From: an uncultured Opitutia bacterium
GTDB taxonomy: Bacteria; Verrucomicrobiota; Verrucomicrobiia; Opitutales; Opitutaceae
Direction: 5' to 3'
NCBI GenBank assembly: GCA_903827245.1
Contig: CAIKHO010000073.1
Span: forward strand, 1 to 52,181
Length of the DNA stretch: 52,181 bases
The position numbers and the translations under genes are program-made. Positions 21,257 through 30,164 of this stretch are shown here, piece after piece; within the stretch, counting starts at the first letter, position 1, and each line of letters opens with the position of its first letter. The notes under the pieces were generated by a model. The model did no database searches. It was not told the DNA's origin and saw only the letters and a list, made by a program, of their open reading frames with translations.

Positions 21257-22402
21257 TCAACGCACCCGGACGCTGACGACTGCGGAAATGCCGAGGCGGA
21301 GATGATCGCCGAGCTGGGCGAGGCTTTCGGGATCGAGCGTGATCTTCACGGGTACGCGCTGCACGACCTTGTTGAAATTGCCGGTCGCGTTGTCGGGCGG
21401 CAGCAACGCGAACTGGGCGCCACTGGCGGGGGAAAGGCTTTCGACCCGGCCGTGCAGGGTGTGGCCGGGCAGGGCGTCGACGGTGATCCCGACCTCCTGC
21501 CCGGGGCTCATGAGGGCCAGCTGGGTCTCCTTGAAATTGGCGACGATCCAGACGTCGGATCCGGCCACGGAGAGGAGAATCTGCCCGGGCAGCACGTAGT
21601 TGCCGACCTCGACGGCCTTGTTGCCCACGCGGCCCGCGGCCGGGGCGGTGATGGTTGTGTAACTGAGCTTCCGCTCCGAGTCGTGCAAATCGGACTCGGC
21701 GACGGCGACGCTCGCGACGGCGGCCGCAATCTGGGCATAGGCCGATTTCTGCGCGGCCTCGGCGGAGCCCAGGCTGGATTCGGCGGCGGTGACGTTCGCC
21801 TCGCTGGCCGCGCGCGCGGCGTCGTCGGCCGCGAAGGTATTACGGGCGACGTCGAGGTCCGACTGCGAGATCACGCCGCCCTTGGCAAAAAGCTGTTCCG
21901 TGCGGTTGAGGGTGAGCCGGGCGAGCTCGAGCTGGGCCACGGTTTGGGTCAGCTGGGCCTGGGCCTGCTTGATCCGGGCCCGGGCCTCGGCGACCTGCGC
22001 GTCGGCCTGGGCGGTGGCGGACCGCGTCTGGTTCTCCAGCGCCCGGGCCTGATCGAGCGCGGCCCGGCTTTTCTGCACGGCGATCTGGGCCTCGAGCGAA
22101 TCGAGCTGCACGAGTATGTCGCCCGCCTTGACGGCCTGGTTTTCAGCCACGAGGACCTGCTTCACCTGGTTCTGGAGCTGCGGGCTGATCTGGTAGAGGT
22201 GCCCGACAATGTAGGCGTCGTCGGTCTCCACAAAATGGTAGGAGTGGATCATCAGCCGGCCCAGCCAGACGGCGACGGCGAGCACGGTCAGGATGAGCAG
22301 GGCCGGCTTCCCGTAGGCTTTAAGGGCGGAGCGGGAGGCAGGCGCGGCGGCGATCACGGCGGTATCGGGCGCGGATGCAATGGGTGTGGACGTGTCGTTC
22401 AT
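21257..22402 (-). CDS. HlyD/EmrA-family efflux adaptor
   Basis: 381 residues. A cytoplasmic N-terminus precedes one membrane helix (ALLILTVLAVAVWLGRLMI), then the barrel/lipoyl half VETDDAYIVGHLYQISPQLQNQVKQVLVAENQAVKAGDILVQLD. A long Ala/Gln-rich coiled-coil hairpin (about 105-225) and the second lipoyl half (ITAPAAGRVGNKAVEVGNYVLPGQ) follow. It should link the adjacent DHA2 transporter to an outer-membrane channel; none is encoded here. ATG 22402 lies 14 bp after the transporter stop. Confidence 0.92.
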   Translation of the reverse strand: MNDTSTPIASAPDTAVIAAAPASRSALKAYGKPALLILTVLAVAVWLGRLMIHSYHFVETDDAYIVGHLYQISPQLQNQVKQVLVAENQAVKAGDILVQLDSLEAQIAVQKSRAALDQARALENQTRSATAQADAQVAEARARIKQAQAQLTQTVAQLELARLTLNRTEQLFAKGGVISQSDLDVARNTFAADDAARAASEANVTAAESSLGSAEAAQKSAYAQIAAAVASVAVAESDLHDSERKLSYTTITAPAAGRVGNKAVEVGNYVLPGQILLSVAGSDVWIVANFKETQLALMSPGQEVGITVDALPGHTLHGRVESLSPASGAQFALLPPDNATGNFNKVVQRVPVKITLDPESLAQLGDHLRLGISAVVSVRVR

Positions 22403-22416
22403 AAGGTCGGGAAGGA

Positions 22417-24063
22417 TCAATGCGCGGCGGCCGCGGCTTCGCGGTTGCGACCCTGGCCGAGCAGGAAGAGCAGAGGCAGGGTGAGCACAAAGGCCAGGCC
22501 GACGTAACTGAACACATCGGCGAAGGAAAGCAGCGTGGCCTGGCCATTGATGGTGTGGTCGACCATCTGCAGCGCCTGGTGCTGGGCCCGGACCGGGTCG
22601 GCCGAATGCAGGATGAAGCTGAAGTCGAAAAGCTGCAGGCGGCTCGCGAGGGCCGGGCCGAACGTCTGCATCTGGGTGGCCGGGCCGCCGCCCATGGGTG
22701 AGATTTTCTCCACCAGGATCGCACGGTGCACCGCCTCGCGGTGGGCGAGCATCGTCGTGATGAGCGCGATGCCGATGCTGCTCCCCATCTGCCGGGTGAG
22801 ATTGTAGAATCCGGAGCCGGCTGAGATGTCGCTTTTCGGCAGCGATCCGAGCGTGGCGAGGCTGAGGGGCACGAACATGGTGACGCTGCCCAGGCCGCGC
22901 AGGATCAAAGGCCAGAAGAGCGAGCTGGTGCCGGTGGAGGGATTGATATCCGCGAGGAGAAAGGCGGTGCCGGCGGTCATGAGCGCGCCGCAGCCGATCA
23001 GGAACCGGGCATCGACGCGCCCGGCGAGCTTGCCCATCGCGAGCATGGTCACGGCGGAGGCGAAGGCACCGGGCATGAGGAGGAGGCCGCTCTGCGTGGC
23101 GGTGAAATGCAGGTAGTCCTGCACGAAGACGGGCACCGCAAACATGACGCCGTAGAGCCCCATGCCGAGCACCAGCGAATAGACGCTGCCGGCGGCGAGC
23201 GAACGGTGCCGGAGGACCCGCAGGTCGACCGCCGGGTGCTCGGTCGTGAGCTCGCGCCAGATGAACAGCGCGGTGCCGATCACGGCCCCGGCCGCCATGG
23301 CGATGATGAAGCGGGAGCCGAACCAATCCTCCTGCTGGCCTTCCTCGAGCATGGTCTGGAAGCAGCCCAGCCCGATGGTTAGGAGCGCGATGCCGGTCCA
23401 GTCGATACCCTCGTGCGTGAGTTGGGACTCCTCGTCCCGCGGCAGGAAGATGTACGCCGCGATCACCGCGATGATGCCCACCGGCAGGTTGATGAAAAAA
23501 ATCCAGCGCCAGCCGAGCGAGTCGGTGAGGTAGCCGCCGAGCACGGGGCCGAGGGCCGGGCCGGCGATCACGCCGATGCCGAAGAGCGCCTGGGCGGCCG
23601 GCTGCTCCTTCTTGGGGAAGGTCTCGAACAGCAGCGACTGCGCCTTGGCCAGCAGGCCGCCGCCGCAGAGGCCCTGCAGCACGCGCGCGGCGATCAGCAT
23701 GCCGAGGCTGCCCGCCAGCCCGCAGAGCACGGAGGAGGCGGTGAAGCCGATCAGCGAGAACAGCAGGTACTGCTTGCGCCCGAAGCGGTCGCTCAGCCAC
23801 GCCGTGAGCGGGATCATCACCACGTTGGCGCAGGCGTAGCCGGTGGAAATCCAGCCGACCTCGGACAGCGTCGAGCCGAGATTGCCCTGGATGTCGGGCA
23901 TCGCGACATTGACGATGCTGGTGTCGATCACCTCGAGGATGGCGCCGAGCGCGGCGGTGATGGCGATGACCCACTTGAGGGTCCCCTTGCGGGCCAACGA
24001 CGCGGCCAGCGGCGAGAGCAGGCGGAGGTCGGACCCGTAGAGTCCGGATTGGGCGGCGGGCAT
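22417..24063 (-). CDS. DHA2-family MFS drug transporter (EmrB-like)
   Basis: 548 residues with about 14 membrane helices. Motif A-like sequences (LSDRFGRKQYLL), motif C GPALGPVLGGYLTDSLGWRWIFFINLPVGI and DTSIVNVAMPDIQGNLGSTLSEVGWISTGY in helix 1 place it in the DHA2 group. It exports hydrophobic compounds in exchange for protons across the inner membrane. It lies between a TetR regulator (7 bp upstream) and an HlyD adaptor, forming a three-gene operon. Confidence 0.93.
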   Translation of the reverse strand: MPAAQSGLYGSDLRLLSPLAASLARKGTLKWVIAITAALGAILEVIDTSIVNVAMPDIQGNLGSTLSEVGWISTGYACANVVMIPLTAWLSDRFGRKQYLLFSLIGFTASSVLCGLAGSLGMLIAARVLQGLCGGGLLAKAQSLLFETFPKKEQPAAQALFGIGVIAGPALGPVLGGYLTDSLGWRWIFFINLPVGIIAVIAAYIFLPRDEESQLTHEGIDWTGIALLTIGLGCFQTMLEEGQQEDWFGSRFIIAMAAGAVIGTALFIWRELTTEHPAVDLRVLRHRSLAAGSVYSLVLGMGLYGVMFAVPVFVQDYLHFTATQSGLLLMPGAFASAVTMLAMGKLAGRVDARFLIGCGALMTAGTAFLLADINPSTGTSSLFWPLILRGLGSVTMFVPLSLATLGSLPKSDISAGSGFYNLTRQMGSSIGIALITTMLAHREAVHRAILVEKISPMGGGPATQMQTFGPALASRLQLFDFSFILHSADPVRAQHQALQMVDHTINGQATLLSFADVFSYVGLAFVLTLPLLFLLGQGRNREAAAAAH

Positions 24064-24070
24064 GGCGTTA

Positions 24071-24676
24071 TCAGAGCCGGCGGGAGGCGCCGAGCAGCAG
24101 CAGGTCGACGGCGGCGGACAGATAACCCGCCGCCGGGTACTCCTTCTTCACGTGGGGCGAGGCCCGGCGGATGACGCCGGTGAAAACCATGCCATTGAAA
24201 AGGTCGGCGAGGATGACGGGGTCCGCGCCCGGTCGCAGCGCGCCCTGCGCGGCGGCGGCCTCGAGCCGGGCGATGAGGGCCTCGCGCAGGGGCCGGAAGA
24301 TGGCCTTGAACACCTGGCGCTCATGGTCGCCGTGGTGGTGGATCTCGCCGATCATGGCGCGGATCAATGGCAGGTTGTTCTCCAGCAACTCCTCGTAGCG
24401 GCGGGCATGGCCCTGGAGGTCGGCCCGCAGGTTGCCCGTGGGGGCGGGGACGGGCGGGCGGTCCTGCGAGGCCTCAGGCCCAAAATTCTGGCCGACGACC
24501 GCGTCGAGCAGGCGCTCCTTGGTGCGGAAGAGGCGGAAGAGGGTGACCTCGTTCACGCCGGCCTCGCGGGCGATCGCACGGGTCGTGGCCCCGCTCAGGC
24601 CATCGCGCGCGAACACGCGGGCGGCGGCGTCAAGCAGGCGCTGGCGGGCGGGCGGGCGGGCGGCGGACGGCTTCAT
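24071..24676 (-). CDS. TetR-family transcriptional regulator
   Basis: 201 residues. The N-terminal helix-turn-helix is RLLDAAARVFARDGLSGATTRAIAREAGVNEVTLFRLFRTKERLLDAVV (about 12-60). The C-terminal half is a ligand-binding helical domain containing EIHHHGDHERQVF. It is the first gene of an operon with the MFS pump and adaptor, so it probably represses them until the exported compound binds. ATG 24676 lies 1 bp from a palindromic operator, supporting both the start and autoregulation. Confidence 0.93.
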   Translation of the reverse strand: MKPSAARPPARQRLLDAAARVFARDGLSGATTRAIAREAGVNEVTLFRLFRTKERLLDAVVGQNFGPEASQDRPPVPAPTGNLRADLQGHARRYEELLENNLPLIRAMIGEIHHHGDHERQVFKAIFRPLREALIARLEAAAAQGALRPGADPVILADLFNGMVFTGVIRRASPHVKKEYPAAGYLSAAVDLLLLGASRRL

Positions 24677-24677
24677 G

Positions 24678-24699
24678 TATGCAAGTGGTTGCTTGCATA
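24678..24699. promoter_or_regulatory. Candidate TetR operator
   Basis: TATGCAAG, a 6-bp spacer and CTTGCATA form a perfect 8-bp inverted repeat directly upstream of the regulator's ATG. The size and position fit a TetR dimer site controlling the tetR-emrB-emrA operon. Binding by this regulator is inferred from position. Confidence 0.6.
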
Positions 24700-24792
24700 G
24701 AAACCGACAGCGGGTAAAAAAACAAGCCGGTTTGCGTAAAATTTCGCTGCGGCAAAATTTCACGTGGAGACGCAAGCCGCGGGGTTAAGGCA

Positions 24793-24874
24793 AATTTCAC
24801 ACGGAGGCACGGAAGGACACCGAGATCAATTATCGTCTAACTAATCGGTGTCCTCCGTGCCTCCGTGTGAAATT
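24793..24874. repeat. Long palindrome, CACGGAGGCACGGA family
   Basis: The arm 24793-24823 (begins AATTTCACACGGAGGCACGG) is complementary to 24845-24874 apart from a one-base bulge, with a 21-nt loop. It lies in the 379-bp divergent gap 24677-25055 between tetR and recN. The gap also contains a GC hairpin CCGGCCG/CGGCCGG near 24965-24985. No other gene is supported there. Confidence 0.85.
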
Positions 24875-25055
24875 CCGGGTTCCGGGACCAACATCCTGCC
24901 TTGCTCCGCGGCTTGGCGCCTCTTCGCGAAACCGGTGGGGAATGATTAATCTCCGACGCAGCCCCGGCCGAAATGCCGGCCGGTCCGGGCTTCGCTCCCG
25001 AACCCGCTCAATCTGCCGCTTGAAAGCCGGCGGCTTTTCATGCCCTTATGGCGGG

Positions 25056-26717
25056 ATGCTCCAGTCGCTTCGCATCCGGAACCTCGCCCTGCTCGAGGAA
25101 GTGGCCCTCGATTTCGAGGCCGGCTTCACGGCGGTCACGGGCGAGACGGGCGCGGGCAAGAGCATCCTGCTCGGGGCGCTGGCCCTGCTGGCGGGCGAGC
25201 GGGCGGACAAGACCGTGATCCGCCAAGGTGCGGCGGTGTGCGAGGTGGAGGCGTCGCTGTATTTCACGGATCCGTCCAAGGTCGACGCCCTGCTGGCCGA
25301 GCTCGATCTCCCGCCCTGCGAGGACGGCCTCCTGATCCTGAAGCGCAGCGTCCCGCGGGAGAAGGCGCCGAAAATCACGGTCAACGGCAGCCTCGCGACG
25401 CTGGCCGCGCTGCAGCGGCTCGGGGAGCACTGGGTCGACTTCCACGGCCCGGGCGAACCGCGCCGGCTGTTGAAGGAGAACTGCCAGCTCGAGCTGCTCG
25501 ACCTCTTCGGGCGGTCGGCCGGCGCGCTGGCGGCGTATCAGGAAAAATACCGGGACTGGCGTGGTCTGCTCGCCGAGCGTGAGCGGCTCACCCAAGAGAC
25601 GAAGCTCACGCCCGACCAGGTGGAATTTTTGCAGAACCAGCTCGCAAAGCTCGACGCGCTGGAGCTGACCGAGGAGGCGATCGGGGTGCTCGAACGCGAT
25701 TTCCAGCGCATGAACCGCGCGCAGGAACTGATCGAGCTGTCCGGGATCCTCGCCGCCGGGCTCACGGGGGAGGAAGGCGTGCAAGGCCGCCTTGCCGCGC
25801 TGCTGCGCGAGGCGCGCCAGCTGGAAAACATCGACGCAGCGAGCAAGCCGCTGAGCGACCGGCTGTCATCGGTGGCGGTGGAAGTGAACGACCTCGGGGC
25901 CGAGTTCGAGTCGCTCGGCCAGCAGCTGCAGTTCGATCCCGAGCAGGCCGAGCAGCTCACGGCGCGGATGAACACCTGGCTGGAGATGAAGCGGAAGCAC
26001 GGTGGCGAACTGCCGGCGGTGCTCGCGGCGCGCGACGAGCTGCGCCGCCGGCTCGAGGTGCAGGGCGACCTGGCGGGTGCGCTGGAGCGGCTCGACCGGC
26101 AGATTGCCGAGGCCGCCCGGGCGGTGAAGAAAGATGCCCAGGCGCTGCGGATGGTGCGCGAGAAGGCAGCGAAGGAGCTGGCGAAGGCCGCGGCGAAGAG
26201 CATCGCGCAGCTCGGGTTCAAGAAGGCGGATTTCCTGATCCGGGTCGTGCCGCTGCCGGAGCCAGGCCCGACGGGCGACTGCGGCTGCGAATTCCTATTC
26301 TCTCCGAACGTCGGCGAGCCACCGCTGCCGTTGAACCGCATCGCGTCGAGCGGCGAGCTCGCGCGCGTGATGCTGGCACTGAAGACGGTGCTGGCGGACC
26401 TCGACGGCGTACCGCTTTTGGTCTTCGACGAAGTCGACGCGAACGTCGGCGGCGAGATCGGCCGCGTGGTCGGCGAGAAGATGGCTGCGATCGCGAAGAA
26501 CCACCAGGTGCTCTGCGTGACGCACCTCCCGCAGGTGGCCGCGCAGGCGACGTGTCATCTGGTGGTGACAAAGGACCAGACGAAAGACCGCGCCATCGTG
26601 GCGATCGCGCCGATCCAGGCGAACCGCAAGGCTCGGGTGAGCGAGCTCGCCCGCATGCTCGGCGACCGCAACGCAAAGAGCGCGCTGGCCCACGCCGAGG
26701 AACTGCTGGGACGGTAG
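25056..26717 (+). CDS. recN: DNA repair protein RecN
   Basis: 553-residue SMC-like ATPase of double-strand-break repair. Walker A is G29ETGAGKS36, a central coiled coil runs over about 150-370, the ABC signature is ASSGELARVMLALK, and Walker B is LLVFDEVDANVGGEIG, followed by VLCVTHLPQVAAQA. ATG 25056 (MLQSLRIRNLALLEEV) matches the family start; the frame upstream to 24867 runs into the palindrome and is noncoding. It stands alone, with no SOS box recognisable to me. Confidence 0.95.
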   Translation: MLQSLRIRNLALLEEVALDFEAGFTAVTGETGAGKSILLGALALLAGERADKTVIRQGAAVCEVEASLYFTDPSKVDALLAELDLPPCEDGLLILKRSVPREKAPKITVNGSLATLAALQRLGEHWVDFHGPGEPRRLLKENCQLELLDLFGRSAGALAAYQEKYRDWRGLLAERERLTQETKLTPDQVEFLQNQLAKLDALELTEEAIGVLERDFQRMNRAQELIELSGILAAGLTGEEGVQGRLAALLREARQLENIDAASKPLSDRLSSVAVEVNDLGAEFESLGQQLQFDPEQAEQLTARMNTWLEMKRKHGGELPAVLAARDELRRRLEVQGDLAGALERLDRQIAEAARAVKKDAQALRMVREKAAKELAKAAAKSIAQLGFKKADFLIRVVPLPEPGPTGDCGCEFLFSPNVGEPPLPLNRIASSGELARVMLALKTVLADLDGVPLLVFDEVDANVGGEIGRVVGEKMAAIAKNHQVLCVTHLPQVAAQATCHLVVTKDQTKDRAIVAIAPIQANRKARVSELARMLGDRNAKSALAHAEELLGR

Positions 26718-26771
26718 CGCGGAGTCTTTAGCCCGCGCTCTTGGTCTCAGCCTGAATCAGGAACCCGGATT

Positions 26772-26888
26772 TTTTGCCACGAAGAGGCACGAAATGGCAC
26801 GAAAAAGATCCCGGCAGTTTGGTTTCCGAACCTTCAATCAATTCCGAGTGGTTCCTCTCGTGTCATTTCGTGTCTCTTCGTGGCAAAA
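26772..26888. repeat. Long palindrome, GCCACGAAGAGGCACGAA family
   Basis: The arm 26772-26802 (begins TTTTGCCACGAAGAGGCACG) is complementary to 26858-26888 at 29 of 31 positions, with a 55-nt interior. It fills most of the 268-bp gap between recN and the DUF2164 gene. Its architecture, though not its sequence, matches the palindrome at 24793. Confidence 0.85.
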
Positions 26889-26985
26889 CGGCCTGAAGAT
26901 TCGGATTTCCTCTTGCCTCATTGTTCCCGGTTTTTGGAAATCATAGTCGTTTCAACCCGGTCCTTTTCGGCCCGACCAATCTATC

Positions 26986-27243
26986 ATGGCAATCGAACTG
27001 CTGCCCCAGGAGACCGAGGAGGTCATCCACTCGTTGAAGAAATATTTCTCGTCCGAGCTCGACCAGGAGATCGGCGACCTGAAGGCGAAGCTGCTGCTCG
27101 ACTATATCCTGAAGGAGATCGCGCCGCTGGCTTACAACCAGGGCATCAAGCACGCGGAGGAGTTCCTCCGGCTCAAGCTTGAGGACCTGCCGGCGACCTG
27201 CTTCGAGCCCGGGCTCACGTACTGGCAGAAAAAGCGGAAGTGA
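26986..27243 (+). CDS. DUF2164 family protein
   Basis: 85 residues. The pattern Q.TEEVIHSLKKYFSSELDQEIGDLKAKLLLDYILKEIAPLAYNQGIKHAEEFL matches the small DUF2164 family of unknown function: a short acidic helical protein with a conserved YNQ motif. The C-terminus (TYWQKKRK) is basic. The HAD-like gene starts 37 bp downstream, so co-transcription is possible. Confidence 0.82.
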   Translation: MAIELLPQETEEVIHSLKKYFSSELDQEIGDLKAKLLLDYILKEIAPLAYNQGIKHAEEFLRLKLEDLPATCFEPGLTYWQKKRK

Positions 27244-27280
27244 GAAGGTGCCCGACTAACTTGGCTGAACTTCAGACGTT

Positions 27281-27967
27281 GTGCTGATTATTTTCGATGT
27301 GGATGGTACGCTGGTGGGCGGGGAGTCCCATGACTGGACGTCCTTCGACCAGGCGATCGCTGCCGTGCTGGGCTCGGCGCCGGGCGCCGGTTTTTTCGAC
27401 TCGCTGACCGAGATCACGGCGCAGGCGATTGTCGAGGCCGCCATTCGGGCCTCGCATCGGGAAACGGGTCTGGGCCTGGAGGAACGCATCCGGGACGAGT
27501 ATCTGCGCCGGCTGGGCCAAGTCCACGCGGCCAATCCGCTCGCGTTTCCGGCCCGCAGCGGAGTCACGGCCCTGCTCCGCCATCTCGGCGGAATTCCGGG
27601 CGTCACCGTAGCGATCGCCACGGGAGACTGGCATTCGACCATCGCCCTCAAGCTTGCCGCTGCATGCATTGATGTCGGCGCCTATCCGATGGCGACCTCC
27701 TCCGACGCCCGTCGTAGGTCGGAGATCATCAGGCTGGCGGCGCAGCGGGCGAACCGGTCCCTGGCTGATGCGGTCTACGTCGGGGACGGCCTTTGGGATC
27801 TGCGGGCGTGCCGCGAATTGGGCGTGCCTTTCATCGGGACGGGATCTCGGACGGACCGCCTCATGGCGGCGGGGGCCGAGCATATTGTCGACGTTCTCGA
27901 AATCGCGCCGTTTCTCGCCGCGCTTCGAGCTGCGAGCCGGCCGGTGCGCTCGGTCGGGCCTTATTGA
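27281..27967 (+). CDS. HAD-superfamily hydrolase (phosphatase-like)
   Basis: 228 residues starting at GTG. HAD motif I is D6VDGT10, motif II is IATGDWHS, a basic motif III region is DARRRSEII and motif IV is YVGDGLWDLRACRELG. The helical cap lies between motifs I and II, as in phosphoglycolate-phosphatase-like proteins. The substrate is unknown. No conserved partner is adjacent apart from the DUF2164 gene. Confidence 0.85.
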   Translation: MLIIFDVDGTLVGGESHDWTSFDQAIAAVLGSAPGAGFFDSLTEITAQAIVEAAIRASHRETGLGLEERIRDEYLRRLGQVHAANPLAFPARSGVTALLRHLGGIPGVTVAIATGDWHSTIALKLAAACIDVGAYPMATSSDARRRSEIIRLAAQRANRSLADAVYVGDGLWDLRACRELGVPFIGTGSRTDRLMAAGAEHIVDVLEIAPFLAALRAASRPVRSVGPY

Positions 27968-28002
27968 ACATTAATCCATAGAAGGGACAGCGAGGGCGTG
28001 GA

Positions 28003-28066
28003 GTAATGCGGTGCTTTAGCTCGCATTTCTGAGGGAGCACACAAGCGGGCTGCAGTACCGCGTTAC
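28003..28066. repeat. Imperfect palindrome, GCGGTACTGCAGC family
   Basis: GTAATGCGGTGCTTTAGCTC... (28003-28024) pairs imperfectly, about 16 of 22, with 28045-28066 (ends ACCGCGTTAC). It lies in the 476-bp gap 27968-28443. An open frame at 28095-28433 there shows no protein-like composition, so I see repeats but no gene in the gap. Confidence 0.55.
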
Positions 28067-28171
28067 CCGTTGGCGTTCATCACAGCTTCAAGTCATGCCC
28101 GGTCATAAAACCTGCGTAATCAATCTGCGGCTGGTCTCAGCCGACAATCGCTCGGATCGCCCTTGGTCTGT

Positions 28172-28210
28172 CTCCTGTGAAAAGGTTCGGATCGGAAGGT
28201 TTTACAGGAG
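28172..28210. repeat. Hairpin CTCCTGT...ACAGGAG
   Basis: CTCCTGTGAAAA and TTTTACAGGAG pair with a single bulge around GGTTCGGATCGGAAGG. It is in the same gap as the previous palindrome, upstream of pxpB. It could be a further short repeat family or an RNA structure; there is no evidence of function. Confidence 0.5.
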
Positions 28211-28443
28211 CCAATCCGAGGGAAACCGAGGACAGCCTGACCGACGATCTCCCTCCCAGAAAGCAGCTTTACTGAGCTTTGCCAAAAGAAGAGGCGCAAG
28301 GGATCGGGTTTGGGTGGTGGTCGTAATCGATAGGCGGAAAATTCCGGCTGAAGCCGAGACTACAAACGAGGAGAATGCAGGCGGGTTTCTCGTCCCGGTC
28401 CTCCGTCCTTGCTTCCGGGGCGGGGGCGGGTGACAACGGACGC

Positions 28444-29118
28444 ATGACGCTTTTCCCGTTGGGCGATGCGGCCCTGGTGTTGGAATTCGGTCATGCGATT
28501 GACGACGCCGCGCTGGTCCGGGTGCAGGCCCTGGCGGCCTCGCTCGGGCGCGATCCGCCGGCTGGAGTGACGGATGTCGTGCCGGCGTTTGCATCGGTCA
28601 CGGTCTTCTATGACCTCGCCCGCGCCGGCAGCTACGACCAGCTCTGCGCCGAGCTCCGGACCCGGGCCGGCCGGGCGGCCAGCCGGCCGCCGTTCGCGAC
28701 GACGCGAGTGATCGAGATCCCGGTGTGCTACGGGGGCGAGTTCGGACCCGACCTTCAGCAGGTCGCGACGCAGGCGGGCCTGTCCGCCGAGGAAGCCGTG
28801 GCCTTGCACAGCGGCGCGGAATACCGCGTGCATGCGATCGGGTTTGTCCCGGGCTTCCCGTATCTCGGCGGATTGCCGGCCCGGCTGCACACGCCGCGCC
28901 GTGCCACGCCGCGGACGCAGGTGCCGGCGGGCGCGGTCGGGATCGGTGGGGCACAGACCGGGGTCTATCCCCTGGCGACACCCGGCGGCTGGAATCTCAT
29001 TGGCCGCACGCCGCTCGCGCTGTTCCGTCCGGCGGAGGATCCACCGGCGCTGTTGCGCGCGGGTGACACCGTGAAGTTCCGCTCGATCTCACCGGAAGAA
29101 TTCGCCTCATGGAAATGA
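28444..29118 (+). CDS. pxpB: 5-oxoprolinase subunit PxpB (KipI/allophanate hydrolase subunit 1 family)
   Basis: 224 residues. Family features are LFPLGDAALVLEFG at the start, PVCYGGEFGPDLQQVATQAGLSAEEAVALH, the hallmark YRVHAIGFVPGFPYLGGLP, and TPRTQVPAGAVGIGGAQTGVYPLATPGGWNLIGRTP. With PxpA and PxpC it forms an ATP-dependent 5-oxoprolinase that recycles pyroglutamate to glutamate. The stop overlaps the next gene by 10 bp. ATG 28444 was chosen because homology begins there. Confidence 0.93.
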   Translation: MTLFPLGDAALVLEFGHAIDDAALVRVQALAASLGRDPPAGVTDVVPAFASVTVFYDLARAGSYDQLCAELRTRAGRAASRPPFATTRVIEIPVCYGGEFGPDLQQVATQAGLSAEEAVALHSGAEYRVHAIGFVPGFPYLGGLPARLHTPRRATPRTQVPAGAVGIGGAQTGVYPLATPGGWNLIGRTPLALFRPAEDPPALLRAGDTVKFRSISPEEFASWK

Positions 29119-30035
29119 ACGTTGTCCGCGCCGGCAGGCTCACGACCGTCCAGGATCTCGGACGGCCGGGTCATCGCGCGACCGGCGTGCCGTTGGGCGG
29201 GGCGGCCGATGCATTCGCGCTCCGCGTGGCGAACCTGCTGGTGGGAAACACGGAGAACGCGGCGGGACTGGAGTGCACGCTGACGGGACCGGAGCTGGTG
29301 TTTTCGGCCGACACGCTCATCGCGGTCGGTGGAGCCTCGTTCGAAGGGCTGCCGGCATGGCAGCCCGTGCGCGTGCGGGCGGGGGAGCCGGTGGTGCTCG
29401 GGGCGTGTCGCGGCGGCTGTCGCGGCTACGTGGCGGTGGCGGGCGGCATCGAGGTGGCGCCCATGCTGGACAGCCGGAGCACGTACCTGCGGGCCAAGAT
29501 TGGCGGCTACGAAGGCCGGGCCTTGCGCGACGGGGACAAACTCACGGTGGGCGACGTGGTGCGTCCGGGATCGATCGAGCACTGGCGCATCGATCCGCGC
29601 ATCTTGCCGCCGTATTCGGCCTCGCCGGTGCTCCGCGTGGTGCGCGGGGCGCAGGCGGACGAGTTCGACGCCGGATGGTTGCAGGCGGAATTCCGCGTGA
29701 CGCCGCAGTTCGACCGGATGGGCCTGCGGTTGTCGGGACCGAAACTGGAGCGCCAGAGCCGCCGCGACCTGACCTCGGCGGCGGTGACGCCCGGCACGGT
29801 GCAGGTGCCGCCGGACGGGCAGCCGATCATCCTGCTGGCGGACGCGCAGACGATCGGCGGTTACCCGCGCCTCGCACACGTGATCGGCGTGGACCAGTCG
29901 CTGGCGGCGCAGCTGGAGGCGGGCGGCACGGTGCGGTTTCGTGAAGTGACGCTGGCCGAGGCGCACCGGTTGTGGCTGATCCGCGAGCACACGCTGGCGA
30001 TCCTGCGCGAGGGGTTGGCCGAGAAATTCAAATGA
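29109..30035 (+). CDS. pxpC: 5-oxoprolinase subunit PxpC (biotin-dependent carboxyltransferase-like family)
   Basis: 308 residues. Family motifs are VVRAGRLTTVQDLGRPGHRATGVPLGGAADAFALRVANLLVGN, GYVAVAGGIEVAPMLDSRSTYLRAKIGG and PPDGQPIILLADAQTIGGYPRLAHVI. It is the partner of PxpB in the 5-oxoprolinase complex (KipA in Bacillus nomenclature). It is translationally coupled to pxpB; ATG 29115 is an alternative start. Confidence 0.93.
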   Translation: MEMNVVRAGRLTTVQDLGRPGHRATGVPLGGAADAFALRVANLLVGNTENAAGLECTLTGPELVFSADTLIAVGGASFEGLPAWQPVRVRAGEPVVLGACRGGCRGYVAVAGGIEVAPMLDSRSTYLRAKIGGYEGRALRDGDKLTVGDVVRPGSIEHWRIDPRILPPYSASPVLRVVRGAQADEFDAGWLQAEFRVTPQFDRMGLRLSGPKLERQSRRDLTSAAVTPGTVQVPPDGQPIILLADAQTIGGYPRLAHVIGVDQSLAAQLEAGGTVRFREVTLAEAHRLWLIREHTLAILREGLAEKFK

Positions 30036-30072
30036 AGATGCGTCGGCAATCGGTCAGCCAACCCAAGGCGAA

Positions 30073-30164
30073 GTTTCGCGCAGAGGCGCGGAGCCTCAAT
30101 GTAACCAAAAATGATGGGTGGCCTTCCCGATTGTCCTCCGCACCCCTGTGCCTCTGCGCGAAAC
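30073..30164. repeat. Palindrome, GTTTCGCGCAGAGGC family, inside the pxp operon
   Basis: GTTTCGCGCAGAGGC... (30073-30093) is complementary to 30136-30164 (CTCCGC...GCCTCTGCGCGAAAC) with an 8-nt insertion in the right arm. It occupies the 181-bp gap between pxpC and pxpA, separating genes usually packed together. Confidence 0.8.

Noticed and set aside
21257-23974. A 905-codon minus-strand frame joining an Arg-rich N-terminus to the EmrA-like protein
   Set aside because: The first part is the EmrB gene read in the wrong frame. The real adaptor starts at 22402.
24867-25055. N-terminal extension of RecN by 63 residues
   Set aside because: It would begin inside the 24793-24874 palindrome, and known RecN proteins start at the motif encoded from 25056.
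28095-28433. A 112-codon frame in the gap upstream of pxpB
   Set aside because: It crosses a hairpin and shows no recognisable protein pattern or ribosome-binding site.
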